Shown in pieces: positions 1 through 5,707 of a DNA stretch of 16,767 bases. The stretch spans positions 1 through 16,767 of the forward strand of contig CAYZBF010000033.1 of the NCBI GenBank assembly GCA_964476585.1. The letters run 5' to 3'. The DNA is from CAYZBF01 sp964476585 (GTDB taxonomy: Bacteria; Hydrothermota; UBA3072). A model generated the notes under the pieces. The model saw nothing but the letters and a program-made list of their open reading frames with translations. It was not told where the DNA came from and did not search any database. Position 1 is the first letter of the stretch. The number at the start of each line of letters is the position of its first letter. The position numbers were made by a program, and so were the translations under genes.

Positions 1-192
1 AACGCACTGAATAAACCACTCCATGCGGCAATCTTAAGCGTTATTCAGATGTTTACCTTATATATACCTTTTGCGTTTGTGGGGTCATACATATTCGGGA
101 TACAAGGAGTATTTGGTGCACTTGCTCTAGCTTATTGTGTTGGTGGCATTGTTTCTCGCCTTGTTCTTAATAGAATATTCATTAGAATATGA
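1..192 (+). CDS. C-terminal fragment of a MATE-type efflux transporter (partial at window edge)
   Basis: Frame 1 is open from the first base to the TGA at 190-192, giving 63 residues of a protein that starts outside the window. It begins NALNKPLHAAILSVIQMF, followed by a hydrophobic stretch around YIPFAFVGSYIFG and another around GALALAYCVGGIVSRLVL, so it shows two membrane helices and ends in a short basic tail. The pattern 'NAL.KP..A...S' followed by 'Y.P.A..GS..FG..G.F.A.A.A' resembles the last helices of MATE family (NorM/DinF-like) drug or cation antiporters. The family call rests on that short resemblance; another polytopic transporter with a similar C-terminus is possible. It lies 80 nt upstream of the next gene, which has its own strong ribosome binding site. 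Confidence 0.5.
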   Translation, partial: NALNKPLHAAILSVIQMFTLYIPFAFVGSYIFGIQGVFGALALAYCVGGIVSRLVLNRIFIRI

Positions 193-272
193 GGAATCAA
201 TGACCTGGAGTAAACCTTGTGAAATACCGTATAGTTAAAATTTCAAAACCTTCAAATTAAAAGGAGGAGGAA

Positions 273-506
273 TTGAAGGCACTAAAAATAACATTAATAG
301 TAATTGGTTCTCTAGTCGTTTTATTCCTCATCGCCTTTGGTGTCTATTTACTGCTAAATATTCAGGGAGAGGCTGAATCGTTTGAGATGGGCAGTCCTCT
401 TCTGGAACAAAAAGTCCTTATCGCCACTCAGGGGAGTGAATTCAAGAACGCTCTGGTTGATAGCTTTATAACATATCTCAAGGAAGAACCACTCTATAAC
501 AACTGA
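273..506 (+). CDS. Short membrane-anchored protein, probably the truncated N-terminus of a flavodoxin-fold-like protein
   Basis: A TTG start at 273 follows a strong Shine-Dalgarno (AAGGAGG, 261-267) with 5-nt spacing. The 77-residue product has one N-terminal membrane segment (about residues 5-28, ITLIVIGSLVVLFLIAFGVY), then a short extracytoplasmic part containing KVLIATQGSEFKNALVDSF. That motif looks like the first beta strand, P-loop and first helix of a flavodoxin-like domain ('KVLIATQGS.FK..LV'). The domain should run roughly another 80-100 residues, but the frame stops at residue 77 (TGA 504-506). The next 70 bases restore no convincing continuation in any frame, so an internal deletion or early stop is likely. 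The ribosome binding site and reading frame look intact, so a short product may still be made. The flavodoxin comparison is from memory. Confidence 0.5.
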   Translation: MKALKITLIVIGSLVVLFLIAFGVYLLLNIQGEAESFEMGSPLLEQKVLIATQGSEFKNALVDSFITYLKEEPLYNN

Positions 507-576
507 AATTCTATCCCGTTTGAATTTAATACTGGAAAGAGAATTTATATGAAGGTTGGGAAAAGGAGGTGAAAAA

Positions 577-861
577 ATGAATTATAAAAATGAAAAAGAA
601 GAACGCACCTGGATTGAGGAAATCGAGATTGCCGGTAGTGAACTTGTCGAACGTGTAAAGGAATTAATCAAAGAAGGTAACATTCGAAGATTAATTATCC
701 GAAAACCAAGTGGTGAGCTTCTAATGGAAATACCATTGACAACAGGTGTAGTGGTTGGTGGAGCTTTTACAATCGTCGCTCCAGTACTGGCAGCCCTGGG
801 CGCAATGGCTGCTCTTCTCGCAAAGGTAAAGGTTGAGGTCATCCGAATAAAGGAGGACTGA
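577..861 (+). CDS. DUF4342-type small membrane-associated protein
   Basis: The ATG at 577 follows AAAAGGAGGTG (562-572) at good spacing, so it is preferred to the in-frame upstream TTG at 556. The 94-residue product has a charged N-terminal half (TWIEEIEIAGSELVERVKEL, then 'IKEGN.RR.IIR...G..L.EIP') followed by a hydrophobic Gly/Ala-rich stretch (about residues 57-82) and a basic end, VKVEVIRIKED. This matches DUF4342: a helix-strand module with 'ELV..VK.LI.EGN.R...I....G..L.EIPL' and then an Ala/Leu-rich segment. In the family the N-terminal part can resemble a UBA/TS-N-like helix; the biochemical role is unknown. Its stop lies 1 nt before the start of the M24 gene, so the two are probably translationally coupled. 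A GGAGG inside its 3' end serves that downstream start. Confidence 0.75.
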   Translation: MNYKNEKEERTWIEEIEIAGSELVERVKELIKEGNIRRLIIRKPSGELLMEIPLTTGVVVGGAFTIVAPVLAALGAMAALLAKVKVEVIRIKED

Positions 862-862
862 G

Positions 863-2056
863 GTGGGTATGAGACTTGAAGTCAGTAAAGAGGAACTAAA
901 TCGTAGAAAGGAAAACGTTTCAAAAGAGTTTAAAAAGAGAAATTTGGATGCACTGTGTCTATTTGATTCACACCAGATATTCTATCTAACAAATTTTAAA
1001 TTCATTCCCACTGAACGTCCCATAGCATTATTACTTTCCGAAGATGAAGTATTTTTCCTTGTTCCTGAGTTGGAAAAGGACCACATAGAACTTTACCTTC
1101 CTGATGTCATTGTTAAAACATATCCTGAGTATCCTGGGTTGAAGCACCCTATGGACTATCTTAGGGAGCTCTTTTTTGAACTTAACCTTACTGGCAAAAC
1201 AATAGGGGTGGATAGTGATGGAGCACCAACTGTTTTTGGATATCATGGTCCCAAAATTTCGGAAATAACTCCTGAGGCAGAAGTTAAGATAGTCCCTGAT
1301 ATTATAAAAGATATGATGGTAATAAAATCCCCAGAGGAGATTGAACTTATCAGGGAAAGTGCCAAATGGGCAAACCTCGTCTTATCATACTTACAAGAAT
1401 ACACAAAACCTGGGTTAACTGAGAACGAAATTAGCCAGAGGGCAAGTACAAAAGCAACCCTTGCTTTGGTAAAAACTTATGGAGAAAAAGACAAAAACTT
1501 TACAGGATTCGCTGATTATGCTTTTGCTGGGTTCAGGGGACAAATTGGTAAGCATTCTCTTTATCCACATGCTTTGACAAGGAATACTATTGTTAGAGAA
1601 GGGGATGTTTTAGGAACTGGAGCTGGTCCGATTATCGGCGGTTATCAAAGTGAGCTTGAGCGAACTTTTATCGTTAGCGAACCTACAAAGGAACAGGAAA
1701 AGTATTTTAAGTTGATGTGTGAAGTCCAGGAAATCGCCTTCAACGCTATAAAGCCGGGGGCTAAATGCAGCGATGTAGATGAAGTGGTAATGAAGTTCTT
1801 CAAAGACCATAACCTGACGGATTACTGGAGACACCACACAGGTCATTCCATTGGTCTTCAGTGTCATGAACCTCCATTCTTAGACATTGGAGAACGCACC
1901 GTTATGCAGCCAGGAATGGTATTTACTGTAGAACCAGGAATTTATGTTTCCGAGGTTGGCGGATTTCGCCACTCAGATACTATCCTCGTAAATGAGGATG
2001 GAATAGAAATGTTGACGTATTATCCTAGGGATCTTAAAAGCCTTACCATAGAGTAA
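863..2056 (+). CDS. M24 (creatinase/prolidase-fold) family protein with altered metal-site residues
   Basis: The 397-residue protein has the two-domain layout of Xaa-Pro peptidases: a creatinase N-domain (about residues 10-150) and a pita-bread M24 domain (about 155-390). The GTG at 863 lies 6 nt after AGGAGG (851-856); an ATG at 869 is possible but spaced less well. Conserved M24 landmarks are present: HHTGHSIGLQCHEPPF (His328), FTVEPGIYV (Glu357) and GFRHSDTILV. Against the five canonical metal ligands (Asp, Asp, His, Glu, Glu as in PepP), this protein has Thr252, Glu264, His328, Glu357 and Ser371. GTGAG...GGYQSELERT thus replaces D.G....GY.SD.TRT. A set of Xaa-Pro-peptidase-like homologues shares the SELERT and FRHSDT forms, so this looks like a natural subfamily and not damage. 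Whether it is a dimetal aminopeptidase, a metal-independent hydrolase like creatinase, or something else cannot be told from sequence. Confidence 0.85.
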   Translation: MGMRLEVSKEELNRRKENVSKEFKKRNLDALCLFDSHQIFYLTNFKFIPTERPIALLLSEDEVFFLVPELEKDHIELYLPDVIVKTYPEYPGLKHPMDYLRELFFELNLTGKTIGVDSDGAPTVFGYHGPKISEITPEAEVKIVPDIIKDMMVIKSPEEIELIRESAKWANLVLSYLQEYTKPGLTENEISQRASTKATLALVKTYGEKDKNFTGFADYAFAGFRGQIGKHSLYPHALTRNTIVREGDVLGTGAGPIIGGYQSELERTFIVSEPTKEQEKYFKLMCEVQEIAFNAIKPGAKCSDVDEVVMKFFKDHNLTDYWRHHTGHSIGLQCHEPPFLDIGERTVMQPGMVFTVEPGIYVSEVGGFRHSDTILVNEDGIEMLTYYPRDLKSLTIE

Positions 2057-2107
2057 GGTTCTAAGGCTCTCCTTCATATAAAATTGAGGTAAATAGCAAA
2101 GTAGAAA

Positions 2108-2836
2108 ATGCTACAAGAATACGAAGATGCTCAGGGGAAGGCAATGTTAGCCTATCTTAAAGGTAAAAGGTCCTTTGAAGTGGTAGAGAGGGATGACGGA
2201 TATGTTGATGTAGGTGGAGGTCCTGGAATATACTTTTTACCTTATGAAAAGTGGAATGAAAATGAAAAAGAGGCAATGAAATATGTTAAGGGAATGGTGC
2301 TTGATATCGGTTGTGGTGCAGGTAAGCACTCACTTTACCTTCAGGAAAAAGGATTCAAAGTTACGGGTATAGATATTTCACCTTCTGCAGTAGAGGTATG
2401 TAGAAGGAGGGGGCTCAGGGATGTAAGAGGGTTATCTATAGATGAAATTTCAGGTGATCTTGGTCAAATTGATACAATAATAATGATGGGTAATAACTTT
2501 GGACTCTTTGAGAATCTTACAAAGGCAAAAAAGTTACTCGGAAAGTTTCACATAATTACCACTGAAAAGGCAATGATAATAGCAGAAACCAGGGATCCAT
2601 ACGACACAGATATTCCCGAACATATGGAATATCATGAAAGAAATAGAAAAAAGGGAAGAATGGCAGGACAACTGCGTTTAAGGATAATATATAAAATGTA
2701 TAGAACCCCCTGGTTTGATTATCTATTAGTCTCAAAAGAAGAGATGAATAATATACTAAGGGATACAGGATGGAAACTAAAGAAAACGTTCGATGGAAAA
2801 ATGGGAACATACATAGCAATAATTAAAAAGCAATGA
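2108..2836 (+). CDS. Class I SAM-dependent methyltransferase
   Basis: The 242-residue protein has a clear Rossmann methyltransferase core: motif I VLDIGCGAGKH (residues 64-74), motif II acidic residue in VTGIDISP (Asp89), and IDTIIMMGNNFGL at the motif IV position. The N-terminal part (DAQGKAM..YLKGKRSFEVVERDDGYVD) matches the cap of small-molecule methyltransferases of the 'methyltransferase domain-containing' group. That supports the ATG at 2108 despite a weak ribosome binding site (GAGGT, 17 nt upstream). The substrate cannot be inferred. It follows the M24 gene by 51 nt and is probably cotranscribed with it. Its TGA stop (2834-2836) overlaps an ATGA just upstream of the folded element starting near 2844. 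Confidence 0.85.
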   Translation: MLQEYEDAQGKAMLAYLKGKRSFEVVERDDGYVDVGGGPGIYFLPYEKWNENEKEAMKYVKGMVLDIGCGAGKHSLYLQEKGFKVTGIDISPSAVEVCRRRGLRDVRGLSIDEISGDLGQIDTIIMMGNNFGLFENLTKAKKLLGKFHIITTEKAMIIAETRDPYDTDIPEHMEYHERNRKKGRMAGQLRLRIIYKMYRTPWFDYLLVSKEEMNNILRDTGWKLKKTFDGKMGTYIAIIKKQ

Positions 2837-2843
2837 GAATTTC

Positions 2844-3085
2844 GGACTTACCCTACGAAAAGATGAGGCCAATTCCCCCAGCTCGCCCCGTGGAATACTT
2901 AAGAATACTGCTTAGCATATCATTCCATGGGGCGAGGGAATTGCCTCTCAGCTCTCAGGTCTACCCCGTGGAATAGGGTGCTTTGATGCAAGAATTATTA
3001 TTCCACGGGGCGAGCTCCCATGAGACCTATGTCTCATGAACCATGGCCGTTCACCTTCCGAGACGCTTTTCGATAGAGCAAGTCC
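2844..3085 (+). ncRNA. Structured RNA-like element A (candidate non-coding RNA)
   Basis: No gene lies between 2837 and 3109; this stretch is built from nested inverted repeats. P1: GGACTTACCCTACGAAAAG (2844-2862) pairs with CTTTTCGATAGAGCAAGTCC (3066-3085) with two mismatches and one bulge. P2: GAGGC (2865-2869), bulged C, AATTCC (2871-2876), unpaired CCCAG, then CTCGCCCCGTGGAAT (2882-2896), pair with 2922-2936, 2937-2942 and 2943-2947. A second hairpin pairs AGGTCT (2957-2962) with AGACCT (3023-3028), and CCCCGTGGAATA (2964-2975) with 2999-3010. ATGAGAC/GTCTCAT (3020-3037) offers a competing stem. The flanks of P2 and the run GAACCATGGCCGTTCACC (from 3038) recur in the element at 3869-4033. 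Strand is assigned by the shared orientation of both copies and of the flanking genes. Class unknown. Confidence 0.6.
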
Positions 3086-3109
3086 TTCATTTATAAGATT
3101 GGTAGTAAC

Positions 3110-3613
3110 ATGAGAATTTTCATAACAGGAAAACCTGGCACTGGGAAAACAACACTTATGATGAAATTAACATCACTATTATTAGAGAAAGGTCTTAACG
3201 TAACTGGATTCTATACAGAAGAAGTGAGGAAACAGGGAAAACGGACGGGTTTTAAATTAACTACAATACCTGATGGACAGACTTCTATCCTTTCATCAAT
3301 CGAACCACCTGGCATTCCTTTTGGAAGATACTACGTTAAAATAGGAGGCATTGATAAAGGAATCCAGGCAATTAAAAAAGAAGCGGATATTTACATCATC
3401 GATGAGATAGGTCCTATGGAGATGAAAAACCCAAATTTCATGCCCACAGTTAAAGAGATCCTGAATTCTAATAAATCTATTGTAGCTGTGATACACAGAA
3501 AATTGACCAATATTGCTGCGGGAAATAATCTATATGAAATTACAATGGGAAATAGGGATGATTTGTATGGGGAATTAAAGAAAATAGTCAGTAGATATGT
3601 CCTGGAGCTGTGA
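3110..3613 (+). CDS. THEP1-type nucleoside-triphosphatase
   Basis: The 167-residue P-loop protein matches the small NTPase family first described as THEP1 (Aquifex) and human cancer-related NTPase. It has Walker A GKPGTGKT (residues 7-14), the family stretch GFYTEEVR..GKRTGFKL (residues 33-50), and Walker B IYIIDEIGPMEMKN with Asp98/Glu99. The C-terminal VIHRK (His129-Arg130) sits where the family has a conserved H-R. Members hydrolyse NTPs to NDP and phosphate; the cell role is unclear. Length is normal (about 170-180). No good Shine-Dalgarno precedes ATG 3110; a TATAAG at 3092-3097 could be a -10 box, but no matching -35 was found. The gene sits between two related structured elements (2844-3085 and 3869-4033) and ends in a gap of repeats. 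Confidence 0.85.
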   Translation: MRIFITGKPGTGKTTLMMKLTSLLLEKGLNVTGFYTEEVRKQGKRTGFKLTTIPDGQTSILSSIEPPGIPFGRYYVKIGGIDKGIQAIKKEADIYIIDEIGPMEMKNPNFMPTVKEILNSNKSIVAVIHRKLTNIAAGNNLYEITMGNRDDLYGELKKIVSRYVLEL

Positions 3614-3624
3614 AATAAAACTTA

Positions 3625-3687
3625 GAGAGTCATGAGTCTACAGTCAAAAAATTAAGGATCAGGATTTCGGAGTTGGGATTTAGGATT
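3625..3687 (+). repeat. Degenerate heptanucleotide tandem repeat (nine 7-bp units)
   Basis: Starting 12 nt after the NTPase stop, the sequence can be cut into 7-mers: GAGAGTC, ATGAGTC, TACAGTC, AAAAAAT, TAAGGAT, CAGGATT, TCGGAGT, TGGGATT, TAGGATT. The last four bases are nearly constant within two blocks (AGTC, then GGAT/GATT). The 16-mer GAGTTGGGATTTAGGA in this tract recurs at about 11895. Similar period-7 tracts lie in other gaps of the window. Confidence 0.6.
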
Positions 3688-3750
3688 ATGTAAGGTATGG
3701 GAAGTTTACTTCATACACAGATGAATTTGTGTAAATTTGATAAGGAATCT

Positions 3751-3802
3751 GTCATTACGAACTTTCTTCATACTCGGCTTACGTGAAGTAATCCACGGAT
3801 AG
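3751..3802 (+). repeat. Possible relic of the dispersed GTCATTGCGA...GAAGCAATC repeat
   Basis: GTCATTACGA (3751-3760) and, 25 bases later, GAAGTAATCCACGGATAGG resemble the two ends of a common bacterial intergenic repeat whose usual form is GTCATTGCGA...GAAGCAATC. ATTAC and GTAAT form its short inverted ends. The match is from memory and degenerate. Otherwise 3688-3825 holds only a small hairpin, TACACA (3714-3719) with TGTGTA a few bases on, and no gene. Confidence 0.3.
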
Positions 3803-3825
3803 GTTTTAATCGGGCTAAAGACTAA

Positions 3826-4105
3826 AGAGGCTGTGCCAAAATTACATTTCTCACCATTGGGTAGAAAAAAGGCTGTATCCCTCAAAAAGATGTGGTTGAT
3901 TTCCCCAGCGATGAAATCACCACTCCCGCTCTCGGACTCGCTCTCTTTGATTAACCTGGGAGCCAATAAGTTGGGCAATCAAAGAACCATGCCCGCTCAT
4001 CCTCCGAGAGGGCTTTTTGAGTAACACAGCCTTCTTATTTTCGATGTTGTAATTTTGAATATTTTTTATGAAATGTTATTATTATTTAGTTATGGCACAG
4101 CCTCT
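3826..4105. mobile_element. 280-bp MITE-like unit with 13-bp perfect terminal inverted repeats
   Basis: AGAGGCTGTGCCA at 3826-3838 is the exact reverse complement of TGGCACAGCCTCT at 4093-4105. Including flanking bases the ends match over 17 positions with one mismatch (CTAAAGAGGCTGTGCCA versus CTATAGAGGCTGTGCCA). A third copy of this end, 19 bases identical to the left one (AGAGGCTGTGCCAAAATTA), starts at 16651. The unit has no transposase frame, so it would be non-autonomous, moved by an IS with 'GAGGCTGT'-type ends; no IS family is assigned. No clear adjacent target duplication is seen, though AGACT lies close to both ends. Its interior is the structured element at 3869-4033, followed by an AT-rich arm (4034-4092) with no feature seen. 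Confidence 0.6.
3869..4033 (+). ncRNA. Structured RNA-like element B (candidate non-coding RNA)
   Basis: Nested helices: the outer arms AAGGCTGT and CTCAAAAAG (within 3869-3889) pair with CTTTTTGAG and ACAGCCTT (within 4013-4033), 17 of 21 positions. P2 is GTGGT (3892-3896), bulged T, GATTTC (3898-3903), loop CCCAGCGAT, GAAATC (3913-3918), ACCAC (3919-3923). CTCTCGGA (3929-3936) pairs with TCCGAGAG (4003-4010). Inside that, CTTTGATT (3945-3952) pairs with AATCAAAG (3977-3984). Conserved with element A are AAAAGATG.GG at the P2 base, CCCAGC beside P2, and GAACCATG.CCG.TCA from 3984 (22 of 26 bases to 4009). P2 base pairs change in a compensatory way between the two copies. It shows no plausible protein: the short frames across it follow the repeats and have no ribosome binding site. 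Confidence 0.6.
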
Positions 4106-4108
4106 ATA

Positions 4109-4129
4109 GACTCTCGACTCTGGACTTTG
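4109..4129 (+). repeat. Three heptanucleotide tandem units
   Basis: GACTCTC, GACTCTG and GACTTTG follow one another directly after the right terminal repeat of the 280-bp unit. Read on the minus strand they are CAAAGTC, CAGAGTC, GAGAGTC, the same NNNAGTC unit seen on the plus strand at 3625-3645. The unit therefore sits between oppositely oriented heptad tracts. Confidence 0.55.
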
Positions 4130-4154
4130 TAATTCTATTGCAATAGAATTACAA
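4127..4154. other. Perfect 28-bp palindrome across the glnA stop codon
   Basis: TTGTAATTCTATTG (4127-4140) is followed immediately by its exact reverse complement CAATAGAATTACAA (4141-4154), with no spacer. It covers the TAA stop of the minus-strand glutamine synthetase gene (4149-4151) and its last codon. In glnA mRNA it would fold as a 14-bp AU-rich stem with a forced small loop. No T-run follows on the minus strand, so it is not a standard intrinsic terminator. It could protect the 3' end, terminate transcription weakly, or be a protein-binding or integration site. Confidence 0.7.
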
Positions 4155-5456
4155 CGATAGATACTTTTTTATCTCATAATCGGTAACCTGAATTCTATAA
4201 TTCTCCCATTCTGCTTTTTTATTCAATATGTATTTCTCGAAGAATGTATCACCAAAAAGTTCTCTCACCAGTTCGCTTTTTTCCGTCTCAAGGATAGCTG
4301 CATAGAGTGAATCTGGAAGAACTTCAATATTGAGGCTTTTTTTCCTTTCCCCAGACATTGTAAATATGTCTTCTTCGACTGGTTCAGGGGGCATTAGTTC
4401 GTCCTCTATTCCTTTAAGTCCAGCTCCAAGCATAACGGTGAAAGCAAGATAAGGATTTGTACCTGGATCTGGTGCCCTGTATTCAATTCTACAGGAAGAT
4501 GGCCTCATAAACGAGGGAACCCTGAGTAGAGCCGAACGGTTCTGCCTCCCCCAGGATATATAGACTGGTGCCTCATAGTCAGGAACTATCCTTTTATAGG
4601 AGTTTACCCATTGATTTGTTACAGAGGTAATTCCCTTTGAATATTTAAGTATTCCTGCAATATAATTCTTCGCAATCAAGGAAAGATTGTAATCTTCTCC
4701 TCCTCCATAGAATAGGTTCTTATTATCCGAAAAAAACGATTGATGTACGTGGAGTCCTGAACCATTCACTCCAAACACAGGTTTTGGCATAAATGTAGCG
4801 TAGATTCCTTTTTCTCTTGCGGTCTCCTTTACCACATACTTTGCAATCTGCAGATGGTCAGCTGTTTTCATAGCTTCATCATATCTGATATCAATTTCAT
4901 GCTGGTTTCCCGAAACTTCGTGATGTTCCATTTCTACAGTTATCCCCATCTTATTCAATCTTTTAACAATTTCTTCGGATACACTATCATATGAGTCGTA
5001 GGGAATTATGTCAAAGTATCCCTTGGTGTCCTGCACGCAGATATCCTTATTGTTAGGAAAATAAAAGAATTCAAGTTCAACACCTGTAAAATATTTAAAA
5101 CCCATTTTTGTAGCTTTTTCGAGTATCTTTTTAAAAACATATCGAGGAGACGACTCCACAGGGTCTCCATCAGGATAGTAAATATCACATATAAAAATCA
5201 GAGATTTTTTGTCTCCTTCCTCTTGTATAACATAGGTTGAATCCAGATCAGGTCTTGCAGTGAGATCAGATTCCTCAATCCTTACAAATCCTTCAATGGA
5301 GGAACCATCAAAATTAATTCCTTCCTCAATGGCTCTTTCTACCTCATCAGGACCGATTGAGAATCCCTTAACCCTACCAAGGACATCTGTAAACCATAAT
5401 CTCACAATCTTAACATCACCTGATTTTAATAAAGAAAAAACTTCAGATTGTTCCAT
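4149..5456 (-). CDS. glnA: Glutamine synthetase, type I (GSI-alpha)
   Basis: This enzyme makes glutamine from glutamate, ammonia and ATP in the cytoplasm, as a dodecamer in this family. The 435-residue protein has the full set of GSI motifs: INFDGSSIEGF (Asp50 latch), VELEF (Glu127, Glu129), HHEVSGNQHEID (Glu180, Glu187), NGSGLHVHQS (His236), the flap VPDYEAP (Glu295), NRSALLRVP (Arg307) and IEYRAPDPGTNPYLA (Glu325). There is no adenylylation-site insert and no 25-residue beta-type insertion, so it belongs to the alpha group, usually controlled by feedback or by repressors. One unusual residue is Asp293 where VPGYEAP is usual. The ATG at 5456 follows AAGGAGGAG with good spacing. The gene appears monocistronic. 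TTGACA on the minus strand (5620-5625) could be a -35, but its -10 partner is poor. Confidence 0.95.
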   Translation of the reverse strand: MEQSEVFSLLKSGDVKIVRLWFTDVLGRVKGFSIGPDEVERAIEEGINFDGSSIEGFVRIEESDLTARPDLDSTYVIQEEGDKKSLIFICDIYYPDGDPVESSPRYVFKKILEKATKMGFKYFTGVELEFFYFPNNKDICVQDTKGYFDIIPYDSYDSVSEEIVKRLNKMGITVEMEHHEVSGNQHEIDIRYDEAMKTADHLQIAKYVVKETAREKGIYATFMPKPVFGVNGSGLHVHQSFFSDNKNLFYGGGEDYNLSLIAKNYIAGILKYSKGITSVTNQWVNSYKRIVPDYEAPVYISWGRQNRSALLRVPSFMRPSSCRIEYRAPDPGTNPYLAFTVMLGAGLKGIEDELMPPEPVEEDIFTMSGERKKSLNIEVLPDSLYAAILETEKSELVRELFGDTFFEKYILNKKAEWENYRIQVTDYEIKKYLSL

Positions 5457-5483
5457 ATCTCCTCCTTTTTTGCCACTTTATTC

Positions 5484-5501
5484 TCTCGCCAAGACGCAAA
5501 G
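5484..5501. repeat. Fragment of a common intergenic repeat (CCAAGACGCAAAG)
   Basis: TCTCGCCAAGACGCAAAG resembles the dispersed bacterial intergenic repeat built of GACGCAAAG / CTTTGCGTC units. Only one unit remains, just upstream of the glnA ribosome binding site, so it would lie in the glnA leader. The rest of 5457-5671 is AT-rich with no gene seen. Identification is from memory. Confidence 0.3.
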
Positions 5502-5671
5502 ATCATTCACAAAATCCAAATAAAAACAAGCTTTACCATAGTAACAGAAAAACTTATTAACCTCCAATTCCTAAGACCTAAAACCTTTTATATTTTATCA
5601 TTAATTAATAATTTCCCTTTGTCAATTAAAAAATTAATTTTAAGTAATATATTTTTATAAAACATAAATTG

Positions 5672-5699
5672 TTGACAAAAAAATTGATTTATTTATAGT
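5672..5699 (+). promoter_or_regulatory. Sigma70-type promoter of the beta-helix/tatD operon
   Basis: TTGACA (5672-5677) and TATAGT (5694-5699) are separated by 16 bp. The -10 ends 8 bases before ATG 5708, so transcription would start at or next to the start codon. No Shine-Dalgarno is present, which fits a leaderless or nearly leaderless mRNA. Confidence 0.65.
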
Positions 5700-5707
5700 T
5701 CATATTG

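Noticed and set aside
2882..3010. Four copies of CCCCGTGGAAT suggesting a small CRISPR array
   Set aside because: Copies alternate in orientation and pair with each other as hairpins; spacing is uneven, so it is an inverted-repeat structure and not direct repeats with spacers.
3892..3923. GATTTCCCCAG match to the omega RNA of OgeuIscB as I recall it
   Set aside because: In that RNA the bases form a different hairpin (CTGGG with CCCAG), so the short identity is probably chance and was not used as evidence for class.
3706..4024. Short frames on both strands across the 280-bp unit (90 codons minus, 63 codons plus)
   Set aside because: They run through the inverted repeats, have no ribosome binding site, and read as low-complexity Ser/Glu or basic strings; no transposase motif.
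4127..4154. Intrinsic terminator of glnA
   Set aside because: The stem is AT-rich, has no loop and no T-run after it on the minus strand.
5597..5625. glnA promoter with TTGACA on the minus strand
   Set aside because: At 17-bp spacing the -10 would be AATGAT, only 4 of 6; the TAAAAT nearby is 22 bp away, too far.
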